64,000 nucleotides of DNA from Geoalkalibacter halelectricus. GTDB lineage: Bacteria; Desulfobacterota; Desulfuromonadia; Desulfuromonadales; Geoalkalibacteraceae. A program made the translations under genes and the position numbers. The stretch is taken from positions 1,799,001 through 1,863,000 of the forward strand of contig NZ_CP092109.1 of NCBI RefSeq assembly GCF_025263685.1, given 5' to 3'. Numbering within the stretch: the first letter of the stretch is position 1; every line of letters begins with the position of its first letter. The notes beneath the pieces were generated by a model. It was not told the DNA's origin. It searched no databases and saw nothing but the letters and a program-made list of their open reading frames with translations. Positions 35,721 through 44,200 of this stretch are shown here, one piece after another.

Positions 35721-38378
35721 ATGGAACCCAAGTTGCCCAAAGGATACGAACCGGCCCAGGTGGAAGACAAATGGTACCGCCAGTGGGAAACCGGCGGCTG
35801 CTTTCACGCCGAGGAGAACTCGCCTAAGCCCCATTATTCCATTGTTATCCCGCCGCCCAACGTGACCGGCGTTCTCCACATGGGACACGCGCTCAACAAC
35901 ACCTTGCAGGATATTCTCGTGCGCTGGAAGCGCATGACCGGCCACGAGGTGTTGTGGATGCCGGGTACCGACCATGCCGGCATCGCCACCCAGAACGTGG
36001 TGGAGAAGCAATTGGCCGCCCAGGGGCAGGACCGCCACGCGTTAGGTCGCGAGGAGTTCGTCGCACGCGTCTGGCAATGGCGCGAGGAATCGGGGGGGCA
36101 GATCATCAACCAGCTCAAGCGCCTGGGTGCGTCCTGCGACTGGCAGCGCGAGCGCTTCACCATGGACGAAGGCCTCTCCCATGCGGTGCGTGAAGTGTTC
36201 GTGCGCCTCTACGAGGAAGGGCTGATCTATCGCGACAACCGGCTCATCAACTGGTGTCCGCGCTGCCACACCGCCTTGTCCGATCTGGAAGTCGAGCACG
36301 ACGAAAAAAAAGGCCATCTCTGGCATATGCGCTACCCGGTGCAGGGAACCGAGCGCCACATCGTGGTGGCCACCACCCGCCCGGAAACCATGCTCGGCGA
36401 CACCGCCGTGGCCGTACACCCCGAGGACGAGCGCTACCGCGAGCTGATCGGCAAGAGCGTGCTGCTGCCCCTGGTCAACCGTGAAATCCCCATCATTGCT
36501 GATGAGTACGTCGACCCCCAGTTCGGCAGCGGCGCGGTGAAGATCACTCCCGCCCACGATTTCAACGACTTCGAGATCGGTAAGCGCCATCAGCTTGAAT
36601 TCATCAACATTTTCGACGAATCAGGCCGCATCAACGAAACCGGCGGCCCCTACCAGGGGCAAGAACGCGCCGCGGCCCGCAAGGCGGTGGTCGCGGATCT
36701 CGAAGCCCAGGGAATGCTCGAGCGTATCGAAGATTACAAGCTGGCGGTGGGCGAATGCTATCGCTGCAAGACCGTCATCGAGCCCTACCTGAGCAAGCAG
36801 TGGTACGTCAGGGTCGCACCCCTCGCCGAGCAGGCCATCAAGGCGGTGCAGCAGGGCGATACGCGCATCGTGCCCGCCCAGTGGGAGAAAACCTACTTCG
36901 AGTGGATGTTCAACATTCAGGACTGGTGCATCAGCCGTCAGATCTGGTGGGGACACCGCATCCCCGCCTGGTTCTGCGACGACTGCGACCAGATCAGCGT
37001 GTCCCGCGAGGATCTCAGTGCTTGCGCTCATTGCGGCAGCAGCAACATCCGCCAGGAAAGCGACGTGCTCGACACCTGGTTTTCCTCGGCGCTCTGGCCC
37101 TTTTCCACCATGGGCTGGCCCGAGGATACGGAGACCCTGCGCAAGTTCTACCCCACCTCCTGCCTGGTCACCGGCTTCGACATCCTGTTTTTCTGGGTGG
37201 CGCGCATGCTGATGATGGGCCTCAAGTTCATGGACGAGGTGCCCTTCCGCGAGGTCTACATCCACGCCCTGGTGCGCGACGCCCAGGGCCAGAAGATGAG
37301 CAAGAGCAAGGGCAACGTGATTGATCCCCTCGGGGTGATCGACGAGTATGGCGCCGACGCCTTTCGCTTCACCCTGGCTGCCTTTGCCGCCATGGGTCGC
37401 GACATCAAGCTGGCGCCCGAGCGCATTGCCGGCTACAAGGCCTTCGCCAACAAGCTGTGGAACGCGGCGCGCTTTGCGCTCATGAACCTGGAAGGTTTCG
37501 ACCCCGCCGGGATCGACCTCGAACGGGAGGAGCTGTCCCTGGCCGATCAGTGGATTCTGGTGCGCCTGGCCGACACGGCCCGGGCAACGAACAAGGCCCT
37601 GGCCGAGTACAAGTTCAACGAGGCGGCCAACACCCTCTACGCCTTTACCTGGCACGCCTTCTGTGACTGGTACATCGAACTCGGCAAGGAAGACCTCTAT
37701 GGTGAGGATGCCGGACGCAAGGCGCGGGTGCAGGCCGTTCTGTTTACGGTGCTCGAGCAACTGTTGCGCCTGCTGCATCCGGTGATGCCCTTCATCACCG
37801 AGGAAATCTGGCAGTCGCTGCCGGGCGAGCGGCCCGCGCGCTTTCTCATGGAGGCGACCTACCCCCTGGGCGCGGAGTTGCCGGAAAACCGCGCGGCCGC
37901 CGCGCGGATGGAAACGATCATGGACGCCATCCGCGCCATTCGCAACATCCGCGGCGAGATGGATGTGGCCCCGGGACGCAAAATCAGTGCGGTTCTCGAC
38001 TGCAAGACCGAAGCCGCGGCACGTGTCATCGCCCAGGGCGAATCCGCCATTCGCGCCCTGGCCGGGCTTGAAGCGCTGCAATTCGGCGTCGGCATCGCCC
38101 GGCCGGAGAAGGCGGCCACCCAGGTGGCCGGCGATGTGGAAGTGCTGCTGCCCATGGCCGGCTTGATTGATGTGGATGAGGAGGAAAAACGTCTCGGCAA
38201 GGAGATCGCCAAAGCGCAAAAGGATGTCGATTTCTTTCGCAAGAAATTGTCCAACGAGAAATTCGTGGCCAACGCGCCCCCGGAAATCCTCGAAAAGGAT
38301 CGCGGCAAATTGGCCGAAGCCGAGGAAAAACTCGGGATTCTGCAGCGCAGCCTGAAACGTATTCAGAGTTGGAAGTAA
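35721..38378 (+). CDS. valS: Valyl-tRNA synthetase
   Basis: The class I synthetase (885 residues) charges tRNA-Val. The HIGH motif is seen in PPNVTGVLHMGHAL, KMSKS in GQKMSKSKGNVIDP, the editing domain in TTRPETMLGDTAVAVHPED, and the C-terminal coiled coil in EEKRLGKEIAKAQKDVDFFRKKL. Length matches the bacterial enzyme. The ATG at 35721 has AAGGA upstream; the open frame running back through the leader is not used. It is flanked by structured leader RNA and a strong terminator. Confidence 0.97.
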   Translation: MEPKLPKGYEPAQVEDKWYRQWETGGCFHAEENSPKPHYSIVIPPPNVTGVLHMGHALNNTLQDILVRWKRMTGHEVLWMPGTDHAGIATQNVVEKQLAAQGQDRHALGREEFVARVWQWREESGGQIINQLKRLGASCDWQRERFTMDEGLSHAVREVFVRLYEEGLIYRDNRLINWCPRCHTALSDLEVEHDEKKGHLWHMRYPVQGTERHIVVATTRPETMLGDTAVAVHPEDERYRELIGKSVLLPLVNREIPIIADEYVDPQFGSGAVKITPAHDFNDFEIGKRHQLEFINIFDESGRINETGGPYQGQERAAARKAVVADLEAQGMLERIEDYKLAVGECYRCKTVIEPYLSKQWYVRVAPLAEQAIKAVQQGDTRIVPAQWEKTYFEWMFNIQDWCISRQIWWGHRIPAWFCDDCDQISVSREDLSACAHCGSSNIRQESDVLDTWFSSALWPFSTMGWPEDTETLRKFYPTSCLVTGFDILFFWVARMLMMGLKFMDEVPFREVYIHALVRDAQGQKMSKSKGNVIDPLGVIDEYGADAFRFTLAAFAAMGRDIKLAPERIAGYKAFANKLWNAARFALMNLEGFDPAGIDLEREELSLADQWILVRLADTARATNKALAEYKFNEAANTLYAFTWHAFCDWYIELGKEDLYGEDAGRKARVQAVLFTVLEQLLRLLHPVMPFITEEIWQSLPGERPARFLMEATYPLGAELPENRAAAARMETIMDAIRAIRNIRGEMDVAPGRKISAVLDCKTEAAARVIAQGESAIRALAGLEALQFGVGIARPEKAATQVAGDVEVLLPMAGLIDVDEEEKRLGKEIAKAQKDVDFFRKKLSNEKFVANAPPEILEKDRGKLAEAEEKLGILQRSLKRIQSWK

Positions 38379-38400
38379 GGCGCCGGCCTGAAAGCAGGAT

Positions 38401-38435
38401 AAAAAAGCCTCCCATTTTATAGGGGGGCTTTTTTT
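38401..38435. terminator. Bidirectional terminator between valS and the CDF gene
   Basis: AAAAAAGCCTCCC and GGGGGGCTTTTTTT pair with one imperfect position over an eight-base loop. It lies between convergent genes. Confidence 0.85.
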
Positions 38436-38445
38436 GCTCGGTGGA

Positions 38446-39390
38446 TCATCGTGAAAAATTGTCGATCAGCGGCAAGACTTTTTCCCGGTGGGGACAGGTG
38501 TCGAATTCGTGATCACAATCTTCGATGAGGCAGGGCTCGATGTGAATCGTCACGTCGGCCCCGGGAATTTCTTCCTCGATGCGTTTTTCCAGGTGATCGG
38601 CGATGCGGTGGGCCTCGTGCACCGAAAGATGGCGGCACAGGGTCAGGTGAAAATCCATGATCTTCTGCGACCCGGCGCGCCGTGTGCGCAGGTTGTGAAA
38701 ATCCAGGTGCAGGTCGCCATGGGCACGGATCAGGCGCGTCACCTCGGCGCGAATCGACTCGGGCAACTCCTCGTCGAGAACGTCGCGCAGGCCGTGGCGC
38801 ACCAGGCGCGCGGCCTCGAAGAGAATGTAGCAGGCGATGGCGATGGATAGAACCGGATCGAGCCAGGGCAGGTCGAACAGGCGAATCAGCACCAGGCCGA
38901 GCAACAGCCCGCCGTTGGTGTAGACATCCATGGAGAAGTGCAGTGAGTCGGCCCTGAGGGCCGAGGAGTCGGTTTCCTTGGCCACGCGCAGCAGGTAGCG
39001 GCTGATGAGCCAGGACGCGAGAATGGAAAAGGCCAGGATGAAAATGCCGCCTTCGAGGCCCCGCAGTTCGCTGCCGACGTAGAGGCGGCGCAGCGACTCG
39101 CCGATAATCACCAGACCCGAGATGGCAATGATGGAACTCTGGATCAGGGTGGCCAGGGTTTCGTATTTGCCGTGGCCGAAGGGGTGGGCTTTGTCGGCGG
39201 GCTTTTCGGCCTTGGTGATGGCTAGCAGATTCACCCCGGACATGAAAATGTCAAGCAGCGAGTCGATGGCCGAGGAGAGAATCGCCATGGAGCCCGTGGC
39301 CAGGCCGGTCACCAGCTTGATGGCCGCCAGGCCCGTCGCGGTGGCGACGGAGATGCGCGCGGCCCTGATTTTGCGGTTGGCGCGGGGCAT
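38446..39390 (-). CDS. Cation diffusion facilitator (CDF) metal efflux transporter
   Basis: The protein has 314 residues. Six hydrophobic segments are followed by a cytosolic C-terminal domain. The metal site in helix 2 is D43/D47 (AIDSLLDIF) and in helix 5 H151/D155 (DSLHFSMD), the pattern of Zn/Fe/Cd exporters such as FieF. HPFGHGKYE after helix 2 is a family signature. The tail carries CDHEFDTCPH, a possible extra metal ligand cluster. It follows the unknown gene upstream by 6 nt, so the two are co-transcribed. Confidence 0.9.
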   Translation of the reverse strand: MPRANRKIRAARISVATATGLAAIKLVTGLATGSMAILSSAIDSLLDIFMSGVNLLAITKAEKPADKAHPFGHGKYETLATLIQSSIIAISGLVIIGESLRRLYVGSELRGLEGGIFILAFSILASWLISRYLLRVAKETDSSALRADSLHFSMDVYTNGGLLLGLVLIRLFDLPWLDPVLSIAIACYILFEAARLVRHGLRDVLDEELPESIRAEVTRLIRAHGDLHLDFHNLRTRRAGSQKIMDFHLTLCRHLSVHEAHRIADHLEKRIEEEIPGADVTIHIEPCLIEDCDHEFDTCPHREKVLPLIDNFSR

Positions 39391-39396
39391 GGGGCC

Positions 39397-39897
39397 TCAG
39401 TCCTTGTAGCTGCAAGCCTGATCCCAGCGCTGATAGCCGTCGCCGGTGATGGCCCAGAAGGATTCAATGCGCTCGCGGTAGAAGGGCAGGTCGTCGCATT
39501 CGGCGGCGATCTGCTCCGCCAGGTCGGCGGCGAGGTGGCCCTGGCGGGCGCAAAAGCGGTAAAAGGCGGCGACTCCCTGAAGTTGGGTCGCCAGTTCCTC
39601 CATGTTGGGTTCCAGGTTTTTGATGATGTACCAGTTGCCGCCAAATTGCCGAACGCGATGGGCGGGAATGCGCAGGATATTTTCCAGGCGCTCGGAAATG
39701 ACGAAGTCGCGCAGGAAATAGTCGGCGCCGTAGGTGAGGGCGGCGGCCTGCTCGGCATCCAGCCCCTGGTTGTGGGTCAAATCCTCGTAGAACAGCCGCA
39801 GCAGGCGCCGACACAAGGCGTCGACACGGATTTCGTCGTCCAGATCACTTACGTCGAAAAGGTCTGCGGCGAACTCCTGGGTCTGGCTTTCGGCCAT
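39397..39897 (-). CDS. Conserved-looking protein of unknown function, co-transcribed with the CDF exporter
   Basis: I do not recognise this 166-residue protein. It is acidic and mostly helical, without signal peptide, membrane segment or metal motif. Cysteines are few and scattered. GAGGAG lies 7 nt before the ATG. It stops 6 nt before the CDF start, so the two probably share an operon. Copy 2 of the repeated hairpin motif lies in its 5' leader, 16 nt before the start. Confidence 0.65.
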   Translation of the reverse strand: MAESQTQEFAADLFDVSDLDDEIRVDALCRRLLRLFYEDLTHNQGLDAEQAAALTYGADYFLRDFVISERLENILRIPAHRVRQFGGNWYIIKNLEPNMEELATQLQGVAAFYRFCARQGHLAADLAEQIAAECDDLPFYRERIESFWAITGDGYQRWDQACSYKD

Positions 39898-39913
39898 GGG
39901 TTAACTCCTCAAT

Positions 39914-39947
39914 TGATCCGGTGTGGGGTCGCAGCCCCCATGCTGAA
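39914..39947 (-). repeat. Repeated hairpin motif, copy 2
   Basis: Read on the minus strand: TTCAGC, A, stem TGGGG, loop GCTGCGA, stem CCCCA, CACCGGATCA. The stem is perfect here. It sits in the leader of the gene at 39397-39897, just before the ribosome binding site. Confidence 0.6.
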
Positions 39948-40080
39948 CAGTAGTAAAGATTCTTGGCTATTCAGGTGCAAGCCCGAAACGGCTTTCAGGC
40001 GGTGCGGCTTATTTTGCGCACCCTCCCGCCAGGGGTCAAGTCTTTTACCTGTTTTCAGGCAATTAGGGCGATTTCGGCAG

Positions 40081-40109
40081 TTTACAAGCTCCGCGCAGTT
40101 TGTTAACAT
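40081..40109 (+). promoter_or_regulatory. Candidate mutS promoter
   Basis: TTTACA, 17 nt, TAACAT, about 37 nt before the mutS ATG. The rest of the 248-nt spacer holds motif copy 2 and a small CCTG-TTTT-CAGG hairpin. Confidence 0.55.
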
Positions 40110-40145
40110 AATTCGGTTTAAGAATTTCTTATAGGGTTTTTTTTC

Positions 40146-42758
40146 ATGTCCAACAACACCCCCATGATGCGCCAGTATCTGGAGATCAAATCCCAGCATC
40201 CTGACGCCATCCTCTTTTTTCGACTCGGCGACTTCTATGAGATGTTCATGGAGGACGCCGTCACCGCTTCGCGCGTGCTCGGGCTGACCCTGACCTCGCG
40301 CAACAAGGGGGCTGTCGAACAGGTGCCCCTGTGTGGGATTCCCTACCACAGCAGCCAGGGCTATATCGCGCGTCTCATCGACAACGGTTTCAAGGTGGCG
40401 ATCTGCGAGCAGGTCGAGGACCCGAAGGACGCCAAAGGGATCGTCAAGCGTGAGGTGGTGCAGGTCGTCACCCCCGGCCTGGTGGTCGACAGCGACAATC
40501 TTCAGCCCAAGGAGAACAACTTTCTTCTGGCGTTGGCCGTCGCTGAGGGGGAGCACTTCGGCTTGTCCTGCGTCGATATTACCACCGGCGTCTTTCGCCT
40601 CACCGAATGCCGCGGCATGGAGGAATTGCGCAGCGAAATCAGCAACCTCAATCCGCGCGAAATCCTGGTTGCGGACGAGGAACTTACCGCGACCGCCTGC
40701 GGCAGGCTCAAGCCGCTGTTCGCCGAGCGGTTGATCAATCGGTTGCCCGAGTGGGTTTTCGAACCAGATCGCGCGCGGCGTCTGCTGCTTGATTTTTTTG
40801 GCGTGGCCAATCTGCAAGGCTTTGGCTGCGAACACCTGCATTTGGGCGTACGCGCCGCCGGCGCGGTCCTGCACTATCTGCAGCAGACCCGCCAAGGGGC
40901 CCTCGATCATATTCGCAGCCTCTCACCCTATGCCTGCGCGGATTATCTGATCCTTGATGCCGCCACGCGGCGCAACCTCGAGTTGACCGCCACCCAGGGC
41001 GACGGGCGCAAAAAGGGTTCGCTGCTGGGCGTCATGGACCGCACCCTCACGGCCATGGGCGGGCGTAAACTGCGTCATTGGATCAACTATCCCCTCAACG
41101 ACGCCGGGCAGATTCGCGCGCGGTTGCAGGCGGTGGGGGAGTTGCGCGATAAAAGCATGCTGCGCGGGGATCTGCGTGAGAGCCTCGATGGGGTCTATGA
41201 TCTGGAGCGGCTCGGCGCGCGCATCGCCATGGCCGGGGCCGGTGCCAAGGACCTGGTCGGCCTGCGCACCTCGCTGGAAAAGTTGCCCGCCATCCTCAAT
41301 CTTTTGGGTGAGCTGGAAGCGCCGTTGTTGACCCACCTCGCCGCGGCCATCGATCCCCTGGAGGATGTGCGCGACCTGATCGCCGAAGCGCTGGTTGACG
41401 ATCCGCCCTTCGTGCTGCGTGAAGGCGGTCTGATTCGCGACGGATTCAATGCCGAGTTGGACGAGCTGCGCCTCATCAGCCGCGAAGGCAAGGGCTGGAT
41501 CGCGCGCCTTGAGCAGCAAGAGCGCGAGCGCACCGGCATTGGCTCGCTCAAGGTACGCTACAACAAGGTGTTCGGTTACTACATCGAGATCACCAAAACT
41601 CATCTGGCGCGCGTGCCCGAGGATTACCAGCGCAAGCAGACCCTGGTCAATGCCGAGCGATTTATCACCCCGGCCCTCAAGGAGTACGAGAACAAGGTGC
41701 TGGGCGCCGAGGAGCGGATTCAGGCGCTGGAATACGATCTGTTTCAGGAAGTGCGCGCCCAGGTTGCCGTGCAGGGTGCGCGCTTACAGGCCACGGCCGA
41801 TGCCTTGGCCGAACTCGACGTCCTGCTGGGGCTGGCCGACCTCGCCCATGAGGCCGACTACGTCTGCCCCCGCATTGACGAAAGCACGGTGCTGCACATC
41901 GAGGATGGCCGTCATCCGGTCGTGGAGCGCATGAATCTGGGCGAGCGTTTCGTGCCCAACGATGTACTGCTCGACACCGAAGAGCATCAACTGCTCATCA
42001 TCACCGGTCCCAATATGGCCGGCAAGTCGACCTTCATGCGGCAAGTCGCGCTGATCACCCTGATGGCGCACCTGGGCAGCTTCGTTCCGGCACGCGCGGC
42101 ACGCATCGGCCTGGTGGACCGTATTTTTACCCGTGTCGGCGCCAGCGACAATCTCGCCTCGGGGCAGTCGACCTTCATGGTCGAGATGACCGAGACGGCC
42201 AATATCCTGCACAACGCCACGACCCGCAGCCTCATCATCCTGGACGAGATCGGCCGCGGCACCTCGACCTTCGACGGGGTCAGCATTGCCTGGGCGGTGG
42301 CCGAATATTTGCATGACCATGCCCCCGTGGCCGCCAAAACCCTGTTCGCCACCCATTATCACGAGTTGGCCGACCTCGCCCTGACCTGCAAGCGGGTCAA
42401 AAACTGGAACGTCGCGGTGCGTGAGTGGAACGATCAGGTGATTTTCCTGCGCAAAATCGTCAAGGGCGGCGCCAGCCACAGCTACGGCATTCAGGTCGCG
42501 CGTTTGGCGGGGATTCCACCCGCGGTGGTCGAGCGAGCCAAAGAAGTTCTGCGCAATCTTGAGGCCGGTGAATTCAGCGCCGAAGGCCGGCCGGCCCTGG
42601 CGCGGGGGCGCGGACGCCCCCAGGCGCCGAGTCCGCAGCTCTCGTTGTTTGATCCGGGTAGCGATGCCTTGCGCCGCAAGCTCGAGGACATCGATGTGTC
42701 CGTTTTGACACCCTTGGAGGCGTTAAATGTTCTGGACGGCCTTAAAAAAATGGTGTGA
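40146..42758 (+). CDS. mutS: DNA mismatch repair protein MutS
   Basis: The protein has 870 residues. The mismatch-reading F30-x-E32 lies in GDFYEMF near the N-terminus. Walker A is GPNMAGKS at 621-628, Walker B in [16 protein letters not shown], and the dimer signature in [10 protein letters not shown]. All MutS domains are present at normal length. A clear Shine-Dalgarno site is missing before the ATG. No mutL is in the window. Confidence 0.97.
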   Translation: MSNNTPMMRQYLEIKSQHPDAILFFRLGDFYEMFMEDAVTASRVLGLTLTSRNKGAVEQVPLCGIPYHSSQGYIARLIDNGFKVAICEQVEDPKDAKGIVKREVVQVVTPGLVVDSDNLQPKENNFLLALAVAEGEHFGLSCVDITTGVFRLTECRGMEELRSEISNLNPREILVADEELTATACGRLKPLFAERLINRLPEWVFEPDRARRLLLDFFGVANLQGFGCEHLHLGVRAAGAVLHYLQQTRQGALDHIRSLSPYACADYLILDAATRRNLELTATQGDGRKKGSLLGVMDRTLTAMGGRKLRHWINYPLNDAGQIRARLQAVGELRDKSMLRGDLRESLDGVYDLERLGARIAMAGAGAKDLVGLRTSLEKLPAILNLLGELEAPLLTHLAAAIDPLEDVRDLIAEALVDDPPFVLREGGLIRDGFNAELDELRLISREGKGWIARLEQQERERTGIGSLKVRYNKVFGYYIEITKTHLARVPEDYQRKQTLVNAERFITPALKEYENKVLGAEERIQALEYDLFQEVRAQVAVQGARLQATADALAELDVLLGLADLAHEADYVCPRIDESTVLHIEDGRHPVVERMNLGERFVPNDVLLDTEEHQLLIITGPNMAGKSTFMRQVALITLMAHLGSFVPARAARIGLVDRIFTRVGASDNLASGQSTFMVEMTETANILHNATTRSLIILDEIGRGTSTFDGVSIAWAVAEYLHDHAPVAAKTLFATHYHELADLALTCKRVKNWNVAVREWNDQVIFLRKIVKGGASHSYGIQVARLAGIPPAVVERAKEVLRNLEAGEFSAEGRPALARGRGRPQAPSPQLSLFDPGSDALRRKLEDIDVSVLTPLEALNVLDGLKKMV

Positions 42759-42849
42759 CCGCGGGTCCTGTGCCGCGGGGCGCACAATCCATCCCCGGCG
42801 CCGGAGGCGAACCCTTTCCCCTGCCGTGGGTCGAAGTCAGGAGGTTGAC

Positions 42850-44106
42850 ATGTCCGGACTGGCAAAATTTGCCCTCGTTGTTTCCCTGCTGGCGGTGCTG
42901 CCCCTGGCTCAGGTGGCCGAGGCCCGCTCCCTGGCCAAGGTGGAGAGCCTGCGCTTCTGGTCCAACCCCGGTTATACCCGGGTGGTGCTCGATCTCTCCC
43001 GCGCGGCGGACTACCGCGCCGCGACCCTGCCCGCCGACCCCAAAAGCAACGTCGGCCCACGTCTTTTTGTCGACATTGCCGCCTCGGAGCGGGGCACCGG
43101 CCTCAGCACCCAGGTGAACGTCGAGGACGGCGTGGTCAAGCAGGTGCGAACCGGCACCCCCCAACCGGGGACGACACGGGTGGTTTTTGACCTGGCTCGC
43201 ACGGGGGACTACAAGGTGTTTCACCTCAGCGATCCGTTTCGCATCGTGGTCGATATCGGCGCGAGCCCCGAAGCCTCTTCTTCCCCCGCACCGGCGCCAC
43301 AAACCCGCGCTCCAGCGGGTTCTGCCGCCGCCAAGGATGACGACATCGCGGCGGTTCTCGGTCGTGCGCCGGAAAGCCAGCCCCTACGGGTGCGCCTGCC
43401 GAGCGGCGATGGTCGCCCGGGTCTGCGGCGCATCGTGGTCGATCCCGGTCATGGCGGCAAGGATCCAGGCGCCGTGGGCCCCAACGGCGTGCTGGAGAAG
43501 GATGTCAACCTGGCCCTGGCCAAGGTGCTTAAGCAACATCTGGAAAAGGAGTTGGGAGTCGAGGTCATTCTCACCCGGGATCGCGATATCTATTTGCCGC
43601 TGCAAGAACGCACCGCCATCGCCAACCGGGCCGAAGCCGATTTGTTCATCTCCCTGCATGCCAATGCCAGCCACGACCGGCGCGCCTACGGCACCGAGAC
43701 TTATTTTCTCAATCTGGCGCGCAGCGAACAGGCCGCGGCGGTGGCGGCGCGCGAGAACGGCATGACTCTCAAGGAACTCGGCGACCTCGAGGCGATTCTG
43801 TTCGATCTCATGGCCAATTCCAAGATCAACGAATCGAGCCGCCTGGCCACGGAAATCCAAAAGGCCCTGGTCACGGATCTGAGCCGCAACTATTCCAACA
43901 TCCGGGATCTGGGTGTGCGGCAAGGCCCCTTTTTCGTGCTGCTCGGCGCCACCATGCCTTCGGTGCTGGTCGAAGTCGCCTTCATCAGCAATCCGCGCGA
44001 GGAAGCCCTGCTGGCCGATCGACAGTTTCAAGAGCGCAGCGCGCGTGCCATCGCCCGGGCGGTGCGCAACTACGGTGTGGCCCTTAACCTGCTGGCACAG
44101 AGATAA
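42850..44106 (+). CDS. N-acetylmuramoyl-L-alanine amidase with AMIN domain
   Basis: The protein has 418 residues. A signal peptide (MSGLAKFALVVSLLAVLPLAQVAEA) is followed by an AMIN domain (about 27-150) that targets septal peptidoglycan, an Ala/Pro linker and an Amidase_3 domain from about 205. Zinc ligands appear in VDPGHGGKDPGA (His), GVLEKD (Glu) and SLHANA (His), with the catalytic Glu in VEVAFISN. It resembles AmiC/AmiB, which split daughter cells. The ATG at 42850 is fixed by AGGAGG and the signal peptide. Confidence 0.92.
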   Translation: MSGLAKFALVVSLLAVLPLAQVAEARSLAKVESLRFWSNPGYTRVVLDLSRAADYRAATLPADPKSNVGPRLFVDIAASERGTGLSTQVNVEDGVVKQVRTGTPQPGTTRVVFDLARTGDYKVFHLSDPFRIVVDIGASPEASSSPAPAPQTRAPAGSAAAKDDDIAAVLGRAPESQPLRVRLPSGDGRPGLRRIVVDPGHGGKDPGAVGPNGVLEKDVNLALAKVLKQHLEKELGVEVILTRDRDIYLPLQERTAIANRAEADLFISLHANASHDRRAYGTETYFLNLARSEQAAAVAARENGMTLKELGDLEAILFDLMANSKINESSRLATEIQKALVTDLSRNYSNIRDLGVRQGPFFVLLGATMPSVLVEVAFISNPREEALLADRQFQERSARAIARAVRNYGVALNLLAQR

Positions 44107-44126
44107 GCCCTGCGATTTTGCGGTTT

Positions 44127-44161
44127 TTCAGCCTGGGGGGCCGCAACTCCACATTGGCTGA
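44127..44161 (+). repeat. Repeated hairpin motif, copy 3
   Basis: TTCAGCC, stem TGGGG, loop, stem CTCCA, then ACATTGGCTGA. The outer TCAGCC also pairs with GGCTGA. It lies in the leader of glnD, about 40 nt before the start. Confidence 0.5.
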
Positions 44162-44200
44162 GTTGATACGCAATTTATTTCTTTTTTCGGATGCTTCGTG

